In this document: one piece after another, positions 1 through 7,305 of the stretch
Layout of the letters: each line of letters opens with the position of its first letter
How positions within the stretch are numbered: the first letter of the stretch is position 1
DNA from: an uncultured Ruminococcus sp.
Lineage (GTDB): Bacteria > Bacillota > Clostridia > Oscillospirales > Ruminococcaceae
Length of the DNA: 7,492 nt
Direction: 5' to 3'
NCBI GenBank assembly: GCA_902464115.1
Contig: CABQIF010000107.1
Span: forward strand, 1-7,492
Made by a program: the position numbers and the translations under genes
The notes under the pieces: model-generated
The model's input: the letters and a program-made list of their open reading frames with translations, nothing else
Database searches by the model: none
What the model was told of the DNA's origin: nothing

Positions 1-555
1 TGAAACATTTTCAAACAACGCTTCTCTGGTTTCATTCCCAGCAGAATCGACCTTGATTCCATAGATTGCCACAGAAATCTCATTTGCCAACGCTGTCATA
101 TTATTGTTGTTGACATCTTTCCATTCCTTTTTCAGCATCAGACGTTGTGTGTTCTGAATCTGAACGGTTGCATCTCGATTGGCTGCATTGTTCTGATAAA
201 TCGGCAGATAGCCGCCAAGGTCAGAACCGCTCTTATAAGTGCCGTCGTCCTGCAAGGTATACGTGTTACCGCCGAACGTGTAAGCAGTTTCCTTTACATA
301 ATAGTAAATCGGCTTTCCGTCTTTTCCGTTCGGAAGATCTGTCCAAACTTTTGCATTTTCTGCACGGGTCAAAATCTTTGTTGCAGTAAAGCTGCTATCC
401 AGAATGCCCAAATCCTCGGCTTTTGCCAGTGTTGCACTGGCTGGAATGCCGCTGGTACTCTTTTCATATGACCAATACAGTTCTACCGTAATCGACGCAC
501 CATCCGGCGTTGTGTTGTTGCTGTTGACCCACTGCTTCTGCACACCAATGTCAAT
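1..555 (-). other. CnaB domain plus the beginning of a further CnaB domain
   Basis: Residues 1938-2122. The first domain has VQKQW (K1944, W1946), YYYVKET (E2026) and IQNTQ (N2072), so its Lys-Glu-Asn set is complete. A second copy starts at once with LKKEW (K2080, W2082) and is cut by the window edge after about 45 residues. This shows that the stalk continues to the left and that the full protein exceeds 2122 residues. Confidence 0.85.
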
Positions 556-3500
556 CAATTCGTTATTCGGGATGTTGAGGTCATCGCCGGACTTGATCTG
601 TTGAATCTCGCTTTGACTCACATCATTTGGAATATTGCTGACATTGCTATTAAAGGAAAAGTAATGATTCGGGTCATAGTTTTTCAGGAATGTTTCATAA
701 TCCTGATCTCCGTACTTTGTCAGATTGCTGTTCAGATAGCCTGTGATCAACGCTCTGAAATCCGTACCAGCTGGCAAGTTCAGATTAGAACCCTCATAAC
801 CTGCTGGAACAGAAATTTCCACCAACTTATAGAGCACATTTTGTTCCAGACTGATCTTCGGATGTGTGTCTGTGATGTCGATGACATATGCATCCGTTGC
901 ATCTGTCGCAGGGACAGTTTTTCCATTGAAAGACTGATTGCCCCAAGTGATGTTGCCGTCTGCATTCACGTTCGATGCATAATACCAGTTTCCGGATTCA
1001 TATTTCGCCAGCAAGAAGCTTGCATGCAAGGACTTGATGGTATAGTCGCCGGTATTGATCTTATAGATCTTCGGAATCGGATTGGTGGAGATCGTACCGC
1101 CAGACTGGAATACTGTATATTCCTGCTTGTTGTGCGAAGATTCTCCGGACGCACTATCTGCTTTCAGTTTTGCCGTGTTGGAGAACGTAATCTTATCGCC
1201 TGCTGGCGGAACGAAACCGCTTTCCATTGGCACATAGCGGCCATTTTTCATCACTTTACAGCCATGAATCACAGAAGGTGTACGCTTATTGGCAATGATC
1301 TTATAGGAATAGACGATCTGAATATGGGTTGCATCCGGAATGGTCAGCTTTAAGAGAGCCGCACCGTCTTCATTATCGCTGTTCTTCACACCATTTTCGC
1401 TGCAATCAAACTGCAAGGTGTAGTCGTTTGCAGAGAGCTGCTGCTTATCGCCGTTTGCATCAATCTTGTAAACATTGATGTTTCGCATGAGGACATCGAC
1501 CAGATTTTTGCCAGTCGTCGTCTGTCCGCCCTGATAGTCGCTGTCATAATAGCTGTCGGTCTTGAAGAGGTCTTCGATGTCGATGGTCGAGCCGCTGGAG
1601 AGCGTCTTGCCCTGCGGGTTGATATCCAGCGTATAGGAGATATAGCCCGGAATCAAGCCAGCCTGATAGGTTTTTGTGATGAGGTCGGTCGGGGTCTGGT
1701 TTTTGATGATAACAGAAGCGGAATCTTTCTGAGCCGTTTCTGCACCATCTTTTTCATGTTTGATTACTTGATTGAGAATCTCATAATTTCCATTCGCAAT
1801 CTTTGCCTCTAAATCTGCACATTTAATTTTAATGGAATAACAGATATACATTTTTGCCCACAAGTCAGGCTTATTAAAATATACTCTGTTATTTGCTCTG
1901 TCATAATAATACCACTCACTTGACCCCCAATTTGCCCATATATTTTCTAAGGTTGTGGGTTTAGCAGAATTTATTCCGTGTGTTGGCCATACAAAAACTG
2001 GATGCTCATAATACCCATCGAAGTGTTTACTAATATTTCCCGGATTTCCGGTAAGTGGTGTATATTGGTTAATGGTTGAATTGTCCACCCATGCCAATTG
2101 TACGCCAGCCCATTTTGAATCTTCACAAAATTCAAATCCTTCCGGAATAATATCAGAAAATGGACTTGCTGCATCCTTTTGGCTACTGGAAAAGTCTACT
2201 GTATAGTTGAATATATAATAGTCTTCCGTTCCAATTTTCTTTTTAAATTGTGTCAGTTCATCTTTTGAAATAGAAATACTGTTAGAACTGGTTTTTTCAA
2301 TTACAATATTTTTGTTTAATCCAATATCTTCTTTATAAGTATTTTCAATTTTCAAAGATCCGCTATAACCATTATTCACATCAGAACTAAATGAATAACG
2401 TCCATTGTAAGTTTGACCGTTGTTTTGAGCGGTTACTTCAAAAGAGGTTTCTCCAGCTGGAATACTAATCGCAGTATCACTGCCATTTGGTGTATAGCTG
2501 ATTTCCACTAACTGATAGTAATACTTCTGTTCTGTATAAGAACCATCTGCATTGACACAAATCACTTTTTCTGGAAGATTTTCAAATTTTTTAGAATCTG
2601 CTTTCCAAATGCTATTATTATACTGCTGCAAATCATCCTTTGTCAATGTCAGAGTTTTCCCTTCCATCGACATCCATGTTCCATTTTCTCCCAGTCTTTG
2701 CTGTAATTGCAGAGTAATGCTCTTCGGTCTTTCAGCAAAAACAGTATTCGTGGTGCTGTCAATATCCCCCGTCCACTGTTTTTCCGGTATCAGTTCAATG
2801 GATGTCAGCGGTTCATACTTGTTTGTAATGGTAACAGTTCCGTCCGCTATCAATTCCTGATTCTGATAAGATACCCGATAGAGTCCGTCTGCGTTGCCCT
2901 GTGCATCCTTTGCCAGTGCGAATGCATGATTCTGAATCGCAACAACCGTCGTTTCATCTGCCTTTACATAGCCAACTTCTACGACCCGATAGGTATAGCT
3001 GATTCTGCCAGTACTGTCTACATTTTGGTTCGGCAACTCACTCCAGCTTGCGTGCCAGCTGTTAGAATCATTTAAGGTTTGCTGTGATTTTGTGGTATCG
3101 TTTTCCGGATAAGCTGTCCAGCTATTCGAGTTGCTGGCTTTCCGCTGTAATTCTACCACAACGCCCGAAACGCCGTTTGGTACTGTAGTTGGATTCCATA
3201 CTTTTTTTGCCTGAACAGTAATATTTTTGGTTTCATATACGGTATTGGTAACAGAAATCGTTGCGTCCGCAGTCGGCTGAACAGAATTGCCGAGCAGGGT
3301 TGCCTTATAATACGTTCCGTCTACTGCAAAAGACATTTCCTTACTGTTGTAATCTATGCCACTATCGGAAACAGAGAAGAGTGTCTTTGTTTCTCCCTTT
3401 ACTTTAACCGCTGTTTCGATCAGGAGATAATTCTTTTCGCTGGACAGACCGCCCCAGGCAGTCAGATTCTTGCCCCAGTCGTTGCTTGCATCCAGAGTTG

Positions 3501-6366
3501 CTGTCAGCTGATTTCCATTGCTGTCCTTTACCGGATAGAATTTCCCATCGCTTTCTTTGCTGACCAGAACAACGGTGATTTCTGTAATATCGCCATTATA
3601 ATTGGTGATGTCTTGATTGTTGCCGTCTTTCCAGTATTTCACCGGTGTCAGAGAAACATTCGGATAATACTTGTTGGTAACAAGAGCTTCTCCATCATTT
3701 CTGCTTGTTGCCCCACTATATCCACCGTTATTACTGGTATCCCGATAAACACCGTTTTCAGTTTTGATTTCGCCATTTGCAATATCTTGATTGCCATTAT
3801 ACTTGATTTCCTGAACACGATACTGATAAGTTTTCGTAGTCCCATTCGCTGTAACACTGGACGGCAGTCCGGAAAGCGTGGTTTCCCATCTGCTATCATT
3901 ATAGCTTACCTTATTTCCAGTGTTCAGCGTAACTTCTACTACGTTTGCACTGCTATAGTCCGCATCCCCTTCAAACAGATAGGTATCGCCGGATTTTTTC
4001 AGGTCTTTCCAATTGCCATTGTTTTCCTGATACTGCACCTTGAAGGTAATGCTGCTTGGTCTTACAGATTCTGTATCATTTTGCCAATCTTTTCTTACAT
4101 GAATGGAAATCGTCTGAACCGGATTTTCCTTCTTGAGGGTAACCCCTGGATTCGGTTCGCCGCCGCCTTTGTCAGAAGAGCCCTTGTTGTTAAAGGTATA
4201 ATCTCCATATCCTGCATCTGCCGGAATGGTAGCGGTTGAACCGTATTCAAACGTCATGTAATTGTAATCCTTGGTAGAATCCGAAAATTTGATCTCGAAT
4301 CCATCTGCAGTTTTTGTGATGGTATAGTCTGTATCTTTTTTCAGTTCTGTTGCGTTTCCATTTGCCTCTGTCTTTGCAAGGATTTTCAAATTGTTCAGTT
4401 GCTCATCTGTAATGATATGCGTTCCACCAGTTGCTGCGGATAATGTATCCTTGTAAGTATATCTAGCGAAACCATTATCTCGGGTAAGATCAACTTTCCA
4501 GGATAATGCTTGTTTGATTTCGCCGTTCTGCTTGAATGTCTGTCCAGAACTGTTTGCGGCCTTTGTAATGGTATTTCTGGACTTGACAGAAACAGACACA
4601 ACCGTTGTTGTGAACTTATTGCCGATCTCATTTGTCACAACGCTGGTAACTTCTGAATTTCCATTATTTTCCAGCGGCGTAACAGTTGTTTGATACTTCA
4701 GGGTAACAGTTTGTGTAATATCCTTGTTGAACGTCAGTTTTCCATTGCTGATGGTAAAATCCGATTTCTGACAACCTGTTACTTCAAATCCGTCAGCTGA
4801 GTTCGGGAACTGTTTATCTTCCAGATAATACCCATTCAGGGAATATCCGTTCTGCGGATTTACTGTGATCGTCCAAGTGATCTTGTGGGCATCCTGATCA
4901 TAAGAACCGTTCTTGCTGATTGAAACCATTTCCGATTCTTTCTTGTAAGTAACGTTTTTGTCAGCCTCTCCACCAGTCGGCTTTCCGTCTGGATAGTTGA
5001 TGGAAACATGGTTGGAGTTATTGCCTTCTTGTGCAGTGGTGCTATAGTTCAGAGTAACTTCTTTCACATCATCTGCATTTTTCAATGTCCAAACGCCATT
5101 CACCTTTTCCAAAGAACAAGTATTCGGCGAAATGGTAACCCCACTTTCCGGCAGATTGTTATCTACGATCTGATAACCATTCAGAGAAGTGCCATATTTG
5201 CTTGTAATGGTAATTGTCCAGTCGATCTGATTATTTCTGGACTTGCCATTTTCATAGTCTGCTTTTCCGTCTTTGGTAACATTGACAGGTGTTCTGTCAA
5301 AGGTAACCATCTTGGAATCTTCAATTGGAGTTTCTCCATTTTTTTGAAGAGTAGCCTTATTTGTCACACTACCAGCCTGCAAATCGCTGTCTGTGATCTT
5401 TGTACGATAAGTAATGGTGACATCCTGCGTATTGGATTCATCAAAGGTTACTTTTTTACTACTGGAATCATATGTTGCTGCACCAGTTGGGGTAATGGAA
5501 ACATCACCAGAAGCCTTTTGCAACATATCATCCACCAAAGTATAATCTTTCAGAGAAAGTCCATTCGGCTTCACAGTAATCGTCCATGCAATTTCACCAT
5601 TGCTGGAATCTACCCAATAATTTTTCGCTACACCAGCCTGCTTATCTTGAAACTTGATGGTGATTTCCTGTCCACCAATTTTAATGGTTTGGTCACCGCT
5701 GGCATCATTTTTCCGGCTTAATTCGCCGGAAAAGGTTAAACTACCAACTACATCTCCTTTACCTTTATTGATATAATCAATATATTCTTTTGTTAAATAA
5801 AGCTTTATCTTGTTATCCTCAATTTTATAAGTGCCAGGAAGAGCACCAGATTGATCATAATAGTCATCATCTTCTAAGTTGCCCTCAGATATATTGGAAC
5901 TAAAATCTTTCATATCAATATCAACATAAAGCTGATTAAATCCGTCCTCTACTTTAAAGGCATCTTTCATATTAAGTAATTTATAGTTAATTCCGATTGA
6001 GATATTTGCTTTATCCCCATTAAAAATATAGTTGCCATCAACATTATTTTTAGTATCTTCATCCATAATAGAGATATTAAAAGATCCACCGCTTTCGGTT
6101 GCTCTCTTTGCAAGATCAATTGGTTCTGTTTGTTCTGTGCCATCCCCCAGCAGCATGATGTTTTCTTCCGCCGGTTCTGCGTCCATCATTTCCACCGCTG
6201 CGGCATCATCATCCAGATCCTGCATGGTCATACTAATAGCGGGCATAATCAGACTGCTGACAACAGAAAACACAATCATCAAAGACAAAACGGCTGTAAA
6301 AATTCTTCTCTTCTTTTGATATTGATGTTCTGTCAGAAATTCCTGAATTTTCTGATTGATGTTCAT
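1..6366 (-). CDS. Giant multidomain Cna-type surface adhesin, C-terminus beyond the window
   Basis: The frame opens at ATG 6366 and has no stop for 2122 codons, ending at the left window edge, so this is the N-terminal part of a larger protein. The start is set by AAGGAGGG eight bases upstream. Order of modules: basic n-region and hydrophobic segment (1-45), N-terminal adhesin domain (about 75-245), four CnaA-like repeats (248-727), four CnaB domains (755-1345), two larger CnaA-like modules (about 1345-1765), a SpaA-like domain (1766-1935), a CnaB domain (1938-2075) and the start of another. In known families these domains form stiff, protease-resistant stalks held by Lys-Asn isopeptide bonds and anchored to the wall by sortase. 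The role is therefore inferred to be adhesion or pilus-like display. No LPxTG motif is visible because the C-terminus is missing. Base composition is strongly uneven along the gene. The ligand cannot be told from sequence. Confidence 0.93.
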   Translation of the reverse strand, partial: MNINQKIQEFLTEHQYQKKRRIFTAVLSLMIVFSVVSSLIMPAISMTMQDLDDDAAAVEMMDAEPAEENIMLLGDGTEQTEPIDLAKRATESGGSFNISIMDEDTKNNVDGNYIFNGDKANISIGINYKLLNMKDAFKVEDGFNQLYVDIDMKDFSSNISEGNLEDDDYYDQSGALPGTYKIEDNKIKLYLTKEYIDYINKGKGDVVGSLTFSGELSRKNDASGDQTIKIGGQEITIKFQDKQAGVAKNYWVDSSNGEIAWTITVKPNGLSLKDYTLVDDMLQKASGDVSITPTGAATYDSSSKKVTFDESNTQDVTITYRTKITDSDLQAGSVTNKATLQKNGETPIEDSKMVTFDRTPVNVTKDGKADYENGKSRNNQIDWTITITSKYGTSLNGYQIVDNNLPESGVTISPNTCSLEKVNGVWTLKNADDVKEVTLNYSTTAQEGNNSNHVSINYPDGKPTGGEADKNVTYKKESEMVSISKNGSYDQDAHKITWTITVNPQNGYSLNGYYLEDKQFPNSADGFEVTGCQKSDFTISNGKLTFNKDITQTVTLKYQTTVTPLENNGNSEVTSVVTNEIGNKFTTTVVSVSVKSRNTITKAANSSGQTFKQNGEIKQALSWKVDLTRDNGFARYTYKDTLSAATGGTHIITDEQLNNLKILAKTEANGNATELKKDTDYTITKTADGFEIKFSDSTKDYNYMTFEYGSTATIPADAGYGDYTFNNKGSSDKGGGEPNPGVTLKKENPVQTISIHVRKDWQNDTESVRPSSITFKVQYQENNGNWKDLKKSGDTYLFEGDADYSSANVVEVTLNTGNKVSYNDSRWETTLSGLPSSVTANGTTKTYQYRVQEIKYNGNQDIANGEIKTENGVYRDTSNNGGYSGATSRNDGEALVTNKYYPNVSLTPVKYWKDGNNQDITNYNGDITEITVVLVSKESDGKFYPVKDSNGNQLTATLDASNDWGKNLTAWGGLSSEKNYLLIETAVKVKGETKTLFSVSDSGIDYNSKEMSFAVDGTYYKATLLGNSVQPTADATISVTNTVYETKNITVQAKKVWNPTTVPNGVSGVVVELQRKASNSNSWTAYPENDTTKSQQTLNDSNSWHASWSELPNQNVDSTGRISYTYRVVEVGYVKADETTVVAIQNHAFALAKDAQGNADGLYRVSYQNQELIADGTVTITNKYEPLTSIELIPEKQWTGDIDSTTNTVFAERPKSITLQLQQRLGENGTWMSMEGKTLTLTKDDLQQYNNSIWKADSKKFENLPEKVICVNADGSYTEQKYYYQLVEISYTPNGSDTAISIPAGETSFEVTAQNNGQTYNGRYSFSSDVNNGYSGSLKIENTYKEDIGLNKNIVIEKTSSNSISISKDELTQFKKKIGTEDYYIFNYTVDFSSSQKDAASPFSDIIPEGFEFCEDSKWAGVQLAWVDNSTINQYTPLTGNPGNISKHFDGYYEHPVFVWPTHGINSAKPTTLENIWANWGSSEWYYYDRANNRVYFNKPDLWAKMYICYSIKIKCADLEAKIANGNYEILNQVIKHEKDGAETAQKDSASVIIKNQTPTDLITKTYQAGLIPGYISYTLDINPQGKTLSSGSTIDIEDLFKTDSYYDSDYQGGQTTTGKNLVDVLMRNINVYKIDANGDKQQLSANDYTLQFDCSENGVKNSDNEDGAALLKLTIPDATHIQIVYSYKIIANKRTPSVIHGCKVMKNGRYVPMESGFVPPAGDKITFSNTAKLKADSASGESSHNKQEYTVFQSGGTISTNPIPKIYKINTGDYTIKSLHASFLLAKYESGNWYYASNVNADGNITWGNQSFNGKTVPATDATDAYVIDITDTHPKISLEQNVLYKLVEISVPAGYEGSNLNLPAGTDFRALITGYLNSNLTKYGDQDYETFLKNYDPNHYFSFNSNVSNIPNDVSQSEIQQIKSGDDLNIPNNELIDIGVQKQWVNSNNTTPDGASITVELYWSYEKSTSGIPASATLAKAEDLGILDSSFTATKILTRAENAKVWTDLPNGKDGKPIYYYVKETAYTFGGNTYTLQDDGTYKSGSDLGGYLPIYQNNAANRDATVQIQNTQRLMLKKEWKDVNNNNMTALANEISVAIYGIKVDSAGNETREALFENVS
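562..1071 (-). other. SpaA/prealbumin-like pilin domain
   Basis: Residues about 1766-1935. It opens with IYKINTGDY (K1769) and SLHASFLLAKY, a degenerate form of the SpaA 'L-x-GA-x-F-x-L' strand, and reaches YKLVEISVPAGYEG, which is the classic 'Y-x-L-x-E-x-x-A/V-P-x-GY' motif with E1850. The Asn partner is probably in the last strand, N1934 or N1935 (IPNNE), just before the next K-x-W. In SpaA-type domains Lys and Asn are joined with Glu as catalyst. About 60 residues between the PAGY motif and the last strand form a polar extension (DYETFLKNYDPNHYF). Confidence 0.7.
1072..1686 (-). other. Divergent large CnaA-like module, GC-richer (A6)
   Basis: Residues about 1561-1765. It has ITK (K1565), YTLDINPQGKTL with Y1578 in the Trp position, IEDLF with D1599, a strand IQIVYSYKI before the end, and FSNTAKL with N1730. 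K1565-D1599-N1730 is a candidate isopeptide set. This layout (Lys, 'YtldINP' strand, D-L, long middle, 'vvYsyki', 'NtA') is one I recall from large Ruminococcus-type Cna proteins, where a SpaA-like domain follows, as it does here. Its codons are GC-rich compared with the previous module (67 G+C of 120 at 1501-1620). Confidence 0.55.
1687..2334 (-). other. Divergent large CnaA-like module, AT-rich (A5)
   Basis: Residues about 1345-1560. The outline fits the CnaA-like repeats: K1358 in an early strand, FNYTVDF with Y1388 where the other copies have Trp, D1405 in PFSDIIPEG, and a late strand with N1532 (EILNQV). The insert between Asp and Asn is much longer than in the first four copies. It is rich in aromatics (several Trp and Tyr between 1420 and 1500) and holds the Cys residues of FCED and of YICYSIKIKC, unusual in an exported Gram-positive stalk. 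The insert may be a binding loop. The DNA is AT-rich (37 G+C of 120 at 1801-1920). The domain call is tentative. Confidence 0.5.
2332..4104 (-). repeat. Four tandem CnaB domains
   Basis: Residues about 755-1345. Each begins with a K-x-W strand, has a middle strand ending in Glu (VQE, LIE, VVE, LVE), and closes with an N-T or N-K strand before the next K-x-W. Candidate Lys-Glu-Asn sets are K759-E853-N898, K910-E984-N1041, K1055-E1130-N1182 and K1196-E1288-N1342. CnaB domains form a Lys-Asn isopeptide bond with Glu as catalyst and act as rigid stalk modules. Copies 1, 3 and 4 carry the full YxYxVxE-type strand. Copy 2 is more divergent there (NYLLIET) but keeps all three residues. The tandem packing with almost no linkers suggests a rod that lifts the N-terminal domains away from the wall. 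Confidence 0.85.
4186..5625 (-). repeat. Four tandem CnaA-like (collagen-adhesin type) domain repeats
   Basis: Residues 248-727. Each copy has a Lys in the first strand, a WTITV-like strand (Trp 261, 383, 498, 623; spacing 122, 115 and 125 residues), an Asp in a 'V/E/K-D' turn about 17-19 residues after the Trp, and an Asn in the last strand. Candidate isopeptide sets are K248-D279-N336, K365-D402-N452, K485-D517-N579 and K602-D640-N726 or N727. In CnaA-type domains, Lys and Asn form the bond with Asp as catalyst. Copies 1-3 are close relatives (WTIT followed by a GxSL core). Copy 4 is the most divergent (SWKVDL) and has a longer tail. The repeats are alike at protein level and not obviously identical at DNA level, so they are old duplications. 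The sets come from pattern matching, not structure. Confidence 0.75.
5632..6144 (-). other. N-terminal adhesin domain (AT-rich coding)
   Basis: Residues about 75-245 of the giant protein. The pattern is beta-rich: alternating short hydrophobic stretches, then DNKIKLYL near 175 and VVGSLTFSGEL near 200, ending in KIGGQEITIKF just before the first CnaA-like repeat. In collagen-adhesin and SDR-type proteins a comparable Ig-like domain lies before the CnaA-type domain and takes part in ligand binding, so this is the best candidate for a binding head. The family assignment is by shape only, without a diagnostic motif. The DNA is notably AT-rich here: 33 G+C in 120 bases at 5761-5880 by hand count. 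Confidence 0.5.
6232..6366 (-). other. Signal peptide of the giant adhesin
   Basis: Residues 1-45. A polar n-region of 21 residues ends in KKRR (18-21), followed by a hydrophobic core (about 22-41) and the sequence SLIMPAIS (38-45). This resembles the 'LILPAIT' signature found at the same place in many Firmicute Cna-B proteins (recalled from the family). A signal peptidase I site after S45 would satisfy the -3/-1 rule (A43, S45). The segment after it is acidic (DLDDD at 50-54), as expected for an exported mature end. It could also stay uncleaved as an anchor, but the signal peptidase gene next door favours cleavage. Confidence 0.8.
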
Positions 6367-6374
6367 GAAAAATG

Positions 6375-6382
6375 CCCTCCTT
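6375..6382 (-). promoter_or_regulatory. Ribosome binding site of the giant adhesin
   Basis: AAGGAGGG on the minus strand, eight bases before ATG 6366. It is a near-perfect anti-16S match and fixes the start codon. The 48-nt gap after the signal peptidase stop contains no convincing -35/-10 pair and no hairpin followed by a T-run, which favours cotranscription. Confidence 0.9.
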
Positions 6383-6414
6383 CATTCGATAAAATCAAGC
6401 TGTCTATCTCTATA

Positions 6415-6996
6415 TCAATGAATTGTCCCAAATTCTTGCAGTGGCCAAACTCGAAGAATGACCCTGCCAACAACATATTCTTCTGCAATACAGCCAACCA
6501 CACTCGAACGGCTGTCTACGGAAGTTGCACGATGATCACCCATTACAAAGATCCGGCTTTCCGGTACTTGATACGGCAACTCCAAATCACATTCGCCAAA
6601 TGCCAATTCATTGACATAGGGTTCATCTAACGCTATTCCATTGACATAAACCGTTCCGTCCTCTTTAATGTCAATCACATCACCGGCAACGCCAATCACC
6701 CGCTTCAATAAGATTTTGTTGTTAAAATAAAAAGCAACCACATCGCCGCTTTTGAAGTTGCTCCGCTTTCCGCAGATAACCAACTCATCATTCGTTAACG
6801 TGGGTGTCATGCTCGTTCCTGTCACTCGCAGAACCGGCAAAAGTAACATCGAAATCAATACGGCAATCGCTGCAACCACCAGCAACGAAGAAATGGTACT
6901 CCGCAGCATTTTCCGAAAGCCTTTTCGGTATCGGATTCGTTTCAGTTCCTCCGTCAGCTGTGCAGCAGTTGGAAAATCCATCGTTTGCTTTTCCAT
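6415..6996 (-). CDS. lepB: Type I signal peptidase (S26A)
   Basis: A 193-residue membrane-bound serine protease that removes signal peptides from exported proteins on the outer face of the membrane. It has a cytoplasmic basic region (about 19-32), one transmembrane helix (about 34-55), GTSMTPTL with nucleophile S62, LLKRVIG with general base K98, VNGIALDEPYV, MGDHRATSVDSR (152-163), and a C-terminal VGRVILRVWPL strand. Length and a single N-terminal membrane helix fit the Gram-positive type. The usual GDN of the GDNRxxSxDSR box is GDH here. The start at 6996 is supported by AAGGAGG seven bases upstream; the second Met (codon 6) is too far away. It lies between a small coiled-coil gene and a giant exported adhesin, so a role in processing the adhesin is likely but inferred. 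General housekeeping use is also possible. The symbol denotes the family only (sip in Bacillus). Confidence 0.95.
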   Translation of the reverse strand: MEKQTMDFPTAAQLTEELKRIRYRKGFRKMLRSTISSLLVVAAIAVLISMLLLPVLRVTGTSMTPTLTNDELVICGKRSNFKSGDVVAFYFNNKILLKRVIGVAGDVIDIKEDGTVYVNGIALDEPYVNELAFGECDLELPYQVPESRIFVMGDHRATSVDSRSSVVGCIAEEYVVGRVILRVWPLQEFGTIH

Positions 6997-7003
6997 CGAA
7001 CCG

Positions 7004-7010
7004 CCTCCTT
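7004..7010 (-). promoter_or_regulatory. Ribosome binding site of the signal peptidase, overlapping the upstream stop
   Basis: AAGGAGG lies seven bases before ATG 6996 and shares two bases with the TAA stop (7009-7011) of the preceding gene. This arrangement supports translational coupling in one operon and selects the first Met as start. Confidence 0.9.
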
Positions 7011-7296
7011 ACTGAGAATCCGCCGGAGTTTCCGGCGATGCAGGTTCTTTTTCTATGGATTCCGCTTGGATGCGGTTCCGATAAGCAGTGGTTTCGTCCT
7101 CAACTGCTTTTAATATTTTTTGAACTGCCAGTACTGCATCTGTTTCCACCTGATGCAATGCGTTCTGTTCGGCTGTTTTCAGCTGTTCCTGCAATGCATC
7201 CCGTTCCGCCTGCACCCGATCCAGTTCGTTCCGCAGGGCGATCATCATTTCCAGTAGTTCTGTTTTTTTCAGTTTTCGCAGTTCCTTTTGTGTCAT
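7009..7296 (-). CDS. Small soluble coiled-coil protein of a surface-protein operon
   Basis: A 95-residue protein without signal peptide or membrane segment, so probably cytosolic. Residues 4-42 are a charged, leucine-rich coiled coil (ELRKLKKTELLEMM, then LDRVQAERDALQEQL). Residues 50-78 form a second amphipathic helix with an AVQKIL core. The tail (80-95) is acidic and proline-rich. I recall short proteins starting 'M-T-x-x-E/Q-L-x-K-L-x-x-x-E-L-L-E-M' beside signal peptidase and Cna-B genes in Clostridia, but they have no established function. It is the first gene of the operon, 12 nt ahead of the signal peptidase. The start at 7296 is supported by AAGGA nine bases upstream. A membrane-associated scaffold or secretion-accessory role is possible but speculative. 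An overlapping frame starting at 7306 is a low-complexity shadow. Confidence 0.85.
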   Translation of the reverse strand: MTQKELRKLKKTELLEMMIALRNELDRVQAERDALQEQLKTAEQNALHQVETDAVLAVQKILKAVEDETTAYRNRIQAESIEKEPASPETPADSQ

Positions 7297-7305
7297 GATT
7301 GTTCA

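Noticed and set aside
601..1353. 250-codon open frame on the plus strand
   Set aside because: It lies antisense to the adhesin stalk. The translation is Ile/Cys/Arg-rich with no family features and no good ribosome binding site. It is a shadow of codon bias in the real gene.
3613..4239. 208-codon plus-strand open frame with hydrophobic stretches
   Set aside because: It is antisense to CnaB domains 1-2 and the end of the fourth CnaA-like repeat. The hydrophobicity comes from reverse-reading Asn, Asp and Lys codons as Ile, Val and Phe, not from membrane helices.
5008..5721. 237-codon plus-strand open frame
   Set aside because: It is antisense to CnaA-like repeats 1-2, shows the same Ile/Phe/Cys-rich composition, and no start signal was seen.
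6367..6414. Possible promoter or terminator between peptidase and adhesin
   Set aside because: No -35/-10 pair with sensible spacing and no stem followed by a T-run is visible; only the adhesin ribosome binding site is convincing.
6130..6630. Plus-strand frame spanning the adhesin/peptidase junction
   Set aside because: It is opposite two well-supported genes and has no recognisable protein features.
6804..7298. 164-codon plus-strand frame opposite the peptidase and coiled-coil genes
   Set aside because: Pro/Ser/Phe-rich translation typical of reverse reading. The minus-strand genes have clear motifs and ribosome binding sites.
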